Below, piece after piece: positions 59,998 through 64,000 of a DNA stretch of 64,000 nucleotides. Position 1 is the stretch's first letter. Each line of letters begins with the position of its first letter. Source of the stretch: Lunularia cruciata. Taxonomy: Eukaryota; Streptophyta; Marchantiopsida; Lunulariales; Lunulariaceae. The notes below the pieces were generated by a model. The model searched no databases. It was not told the origin of the DNA and saw only the letters and a program-made list of their open reading frames with translations. The DNA is taken from assembly GCA_948567375.1 (NCBI GenBank), contig OX419759.1:50248593-50312592 (forward strand). The letters are read 5' to 3'. Position numbers and translations under genes: made by a program.

Positions 59998-62053
59998 TGC
60001 CAGGTTTTACCAATGGTTCATTCATTATTATGCTCATGTGGTTGCACCATTGATTTACCTCTTGGGGAAGAACTCAAGCTTCCAATGAACCACCAAGCAC
60101 AAAGAAGCATTCCAGAAGTTGAAACATATGGTGTCTTTAAGACCCATCTTTCAACCGTATGATCCTCAACTACCTTGTGTGGTTGATTTTGATGCTTCTA
60201 ACTTTGCAATTGGAGTCATGTTGCAACAAGTATTCCCAAATGGACTACATTCCATTGCCTTTGTGTCTCGCCGACTCAATACCGCTGAAAGAAATTACTC
60301 TCCTCAAGACCAAGACCAACTTGCAATGGTATATGCCACCAAAGTATGGAGACATTATCTTTTGGGGAAACAAGTGATCATGTGAACTGATCATAAACCA
60401 TTGTTGCAACATGAAGAGTCAACATCATCGATGGGAAGAACAACTCCAATTGTTTGACATCAAACTTGAGTACAAACCAGGTTGGTTCCATGTTAATCTT
60501 GATGCTCTATCACAACAACGTGATTTGAAGTCTCTTCCTCTCATCACGACAACAACTACAATGGTGTCAATTGACTCTAAGGTCCAAAACAAGTTTTAGT
60601 CAGCTCTACAACAAGATCTCTTCTTCCAAATGGTACATGATCGTCTTACACCATCTGACAAGGCATACAACACATTCTCCTTCAAGGAAGGCCTTTTGTT
60701 CCACAAGGACCGGATCTGTGTTCCAACTAAAGGTGATCTCCAATTTGTATACCTTCAAGAAGCCATGATTTACCAACAGCTTGGCACATGACAAGACCTT
60801 GGGTACCGTCCAACGCCAATGGTGGTGGCCCAACATGACATGAGATGTTTGAGAGTTTGTCCGATCGTGTGAGAGCTACCAATGTAACAAGGCCAGCAAC
60901 TAGAAGCCAAGTGGACTCCTTCAACCACTCCCCATTCCATCCACTCAATGGGAAAATATGAGCTTGGATCTCATCACATCCTTGCTCCAGACAAAGCAAG
61001 GACACACAACAATTGTGGTGTTTATGGATAAGCTCAATAAGAAAATCCACTTGGCACCAACCATTGATACTATGGATGCTCCAACCTTAGCACAAATCTA
61101 CTTTGACAATGTCTTCAAGCATTATGGGATGCCACATGTACTCATATCCGATTGTGATCCTTGATTTACCGGGAAGTTTTGGCAAGCACTCTTCCAAATA
61201 CTTGGCACCAAGCTTGCTTTGTCCACGGCCTACATCCTCAAACTGATGGACAAACCAAACGTCCAAATTGTACCTTGGAGGATATGTTGTGTGCCTTTGT
61301 TAACATCCACCATACCAATTGGGATGAATGTCTTGCAATTGTAAAATTTGCATACAATAATTCCAAATATGCAAGCACCAAATTTTCTCCTTTTTTTCTC
61401 AATTTTGGCCAAAATTTGCTTGTTCCAGATTCTCTTCTTACTCCTCCTCCATCTTAGGTCTCTTATACTTCAACCTTCATGACCACCATATCCCAATCTC
61501 TCCAACAAGCCAAATCTCACCTCCTTGTTCAAAATTATCAAAAACAATATGCAGACCATCATTATCATAATCTCACCTTTGAAGTCGGTGATAAAGTCAT
61601 GCTATCCTCTAGTAACCTACCCCTCCCACTTGATACCCAAGTTTATAAACTTGCCCCTAATTGGATAGGACCCTTTGAGGTCACCCAAATCATCTCTCTT
61701 GTTGCTTATCAACTTCCCTTACCTTGTAATATGTGCATCCACCCTGTCTTTCACATTCCCAAGTTGAAACCCTTTGTTCCTAACCCATCTTCTTTTCCTC
61801 TAATGTCCAACCTCCTCCTCCTCCCATCCCTATCAATGATCATGAGGAGTATGAAGTTGATCGTATCCTTGCACGTCGCCACATTCAACGAGGATGCCAA
61901 AAACATATGGAGTACAAGGTCCTTTGGAAAGGGTATCTCCTTCATGATGCCACATATGAACCTCCTTCTCACCTCTAGAATGCACGATTAGCTATCCAGG
62001 AGTTTGAAGCTTCAATGGCGACAAGGACGTCACCAACTAGTGGTGGGAGAATA

Positions 62054-62466
62054 TGTAACAATATGGAGTTTAGCAACAAAGTTAGTAGGGCTATTGAAGT
62101 AGAAAATAAGACAAATTAGCCTAAAATATTCCAGAAGTATCTAGGAAGCTTCTTGGCTAGCTTAGCTTGCATCTCAAGTAAGTAGGTTCTAGAAGGAAGC
62201 TTCTAGAAGGTTCCAACTAGCTTAGCTTGCATGCCAAGTAAGCGACTTCTAGATAGAAGCTTCTTGAGAAACTTCCCAATTAACTTGGTTTGCACTCCAA
62301 GAAAGCGGCTCAAGGAAACTTCTTGAAAGCTTCTCAAGAGCCTTGTATGATCTTTATAAATATAAGAGCCAAAGCTCATGCTAGGCATTTGGAGTTTTCA
62401 CTCATTCAAATGTCCTAATGTGAGCTTCCATTCTCCTATTTCTCTCCTTGATCATAGTCTTTTACA
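62054..62466 (+). repeat. LTR (3' LTR of chromovirus copy B)
   Basis: Diverged partner of 56156-56569, also with repeated ttctagaagg and aagcttct motifs and a TATA-like box (tttataaatataag, near 62353). Followed by the target duplication cataa. Confidence 0.92.
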
Positions 62467-62471
62467 CATAA

Positions 62472-63120
62472 GCTCCTATTTTTGTTGCTTTTATTAGTGC
62501 CTCAAGTCATGTACTCCTTAGAGCAACTCATTTTTTTGGAGCATCTTGTCTCCTTGCTCTTGCAAAGGAGACCTCAAGGGTATGCCCCATTGCCATTGGC
62601 AATTTTTTTTCATTTAGTATCTTGCACTATTACTTATAGCCACAGTAGTCTTTTTCTTCCTTCTTGTCTCCCCATCAATTTGTTGTGGCTACTCCATGGG
62701 GTTGTGAGATTTTGATTGTGGACATTCAAGCTTTCTTGGATATTCATCTAGATTGGATGGTGATTTAAGTTGATATCTCTAATCTCTTCAATCCCATCTC
62801 TTATCCAACATTGTTTTGTGCTCTTTGCTCAATTAGCAACCAAATCCCTTCCTTGATCTTTTTTGTTTATGTTTTCTATGGGATTGAAACACCTCTATTA
62901 TATAGTCATTGGTACCACTATAGGAGAGTTCTCACAATTTACATCATCAAACAAAACATAACAAGGAGATCCCTTGGGGCATCTTTTTACCATAGTGTAT
63001 TATATTATAGTCAACATGTGAGAACAAATTTTCCATCTTGTCTTTTTCCTTCCATCTTGGATGTCAAGCTATTAGATGCCAAAGCTAGTTTGCTTGGATG
63101 TTAGAATGGTAGTATTGGCA
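62472..63120 (+). pseudogene. Decayed LINE of the R2-like family, central RT part
   Basis: Continues the relic of 55250-56155 after the gypsy insertion. Near 62.52-62.62 kb LLALAKETSRVCPIAIGNFF aligns with LLAIEKDTGGIRPIAIGEIF of the intact copy. Near 62.67-62.70 kb LSPHQFVVATPWGCE aligns with LSPHQFGVATPGGCE. Then FLDIHLDWMVI and VDISNLFNPIS align with LLDIHPEWVVL and VDVENAFNSVS, and FYGIETPLLYSHWYH with FYGSPASLYYQHGG. It has stops and shifts, and no match is traceable beyond about 63.12 kb. Confidence 0.9.
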
Positions 63121-63219
63121 GTCATAGTTATATCAATAGTTGCTCAAGGACTACTTGGTGGCAGCTAGATGTCATGTTAAGGCTATTGATCACATGGTGG
63201 GACTCATCATCAATTGCAT

Positions 63220-63985
63220 CATTAGATGGACCATCAATGGTGCCATTAGTGTTAAAGACCTAAGTCAAGCAAAGAAGTGTACTTTCAAAGTGCATCTCTA
63301 GAGAGCTCATGTCTTTGATGTTGGGCCTTCAAGTATTTGGCTATGATGTATAGATGCCGGCAAGTGTCATATGGAGTCTCTTAGTTAGACTAAGTTTGAC
63401 TTAACTATAATCAATGCTCAATTGTTGGCAGATTGTTGAATGGAGAATCAATTATAAATTTGATTTGAGTGGAAGAGTGAATAGATTATAGCAAAGAAGG
63501 GAGAGTTATGGGAAATTGAGGGTAGAAACTAAGTGCATGAGTGGTATCTCCAAGCTTGATAGATTGTTGGTACATTCACTTGTGGTCCTAGATTTCCCTA
63601 AGAGTGATCATGTAAGGAAGCCCTATTTTAGTTGATCCAAATTTGGTAGTGGGGCAGACAATTTGAGGATGCATTGCCCAAATTTCTCAAAATTGAGGTC
63701 AATTTCAAGTTAATGGGTGTCAATTTGAGTACAAGAGAGTGAATTCACTTGCACCATCAAATGGACCATCATTGGTGCCAATAGCGCTAGAGGCCTAGGT
63801 CAAGCAAAGTGGTATACTTTTGAACTGCAACTCTAGAGAGCTCACTTCTCTAATTTTGAGCCTTTGAGTTCTTTGCTATGATGGACAAAGATTGGCAAGC
63901 ATCACTTGGAGTCTCTTAGTTAGACTAAATATTGCTTGACTATAATCAATGCACAATTGTTGGTAGGTAGATTGGAGGAGGATTG
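63220..63985. repeat. Two diverged direct copies of a block of about 200 bp, offset about 536 bp
   Basis: atggaccatcaatggtgcca (63224) recurs as atggaccatcattggtgcca (63760). The order agagagctca, then tggagtctcttagttagact, then actataatcaatgc is kept in both. It may be a tandem repeat with a 536-bp unit that continues past the window. No gene recognised. Confidence 0.75.
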
Positions 63986-64000
63986 AAGGCCCATTTGGGA

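Larger units (their letters stand above)
56156..62466 (+). mobile_element. Chromodomain gypsy element (chromovirus), copy B, broken
   Basis: Plus-strand copy of the same family as 17286-22896. LTRs are 56156-56569 and 62054-62466, and the target duplication cataa is exact (56151-56155 and 62467-62471). The primer site TGGTATCAAAG (from 56571) is close to the initiator Met tRNA type, and a purine tract (agtggtgggagaata) precedes the 3' LTR. In order: gag (about 57.0-57.5 kb), protease (VDSGSSKNC, about 57.87), reverse transcriptase (about 58.5-59.2), RNase H (about 60.1-60.4), integrase (about 60.7-61.4) and a chromodomain (EEYEVDRIL, about 61.84-62.0). Many breaks, old. It carries a solo LTR of another family at 59304-59997 and itself lies inside a decayed LINE. 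Confidence 0.93.

Overview
The window looks like nuclear DNA of a land plant or close streptophyte relative. The evidence is three intron-bearing genes whose proteins read as plant types (acireductone dioxygenase, snRNP protein SmF, the mitochondrial RNA helicase SUV3), a telo-box promoter, and large nested Ty3/gypsy elements primed by plant-type tRNAs. A non-seed plant is possible (compact introns, gypsy types outside the usual flowering-plant set), but the species cannot be fixed from the sequence alone.

Left third (1-22.9 kb) is retroelement DNA. An outer gypsy element on the minus strand runs from beyond the left edge to about 15.98 kb. Between its protease and its reverse transcriptase it carries a cytosine-5 DNA methyltransferase of DNMT3-like type. 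A very young Athila/Tat-like gypsy element (468-8270, LTRs that look identical, one long gag-pol frame) sits inside its pol region. A second, older chromodomain-bearing gypsy element lies at 17.29-22.90 kb. Its LTRs carry heat-shock-element-like promoter motifs.

Middle (22.9-50 kb): after an AT-rich stretch with a long (AT)n/(CT)n microsatellite comes an uninterrupted 1055-codon ORF of a non-LTR retrotransposon. It has a C2H2 zinc finger, a reverse transcriptase and a restriction-like endonuclease (R2-like architecture, not the APE type usual for plant LINEs). Two short 3'-end copies lie nearby, one inside an intron of the acireductone dioxygenase gene. Then follow three host genes: ARD (minus), SmF (plus, 5 exons, 87 aa) and SUV3 (minus, 12 exons, 1047 aa in a model whose exon lengths keep frame throughout).

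Right part (50-64 kb) is repeat-rich: an array of about 230-bp tandem units, then a decayed relative of the same LINE that was split by insertion of a second copy of the chromodomain gypsy family (56156-62466, 5-bp duplication cataa). That copy later received a solo LTR of the young Athila/Tat-like family. Three layers of insertion can be read directly.

The most notable items are the methyltransferase carried by the gypsy element and the intact R2-architecture LINE with its conserved 3' stem-loops.
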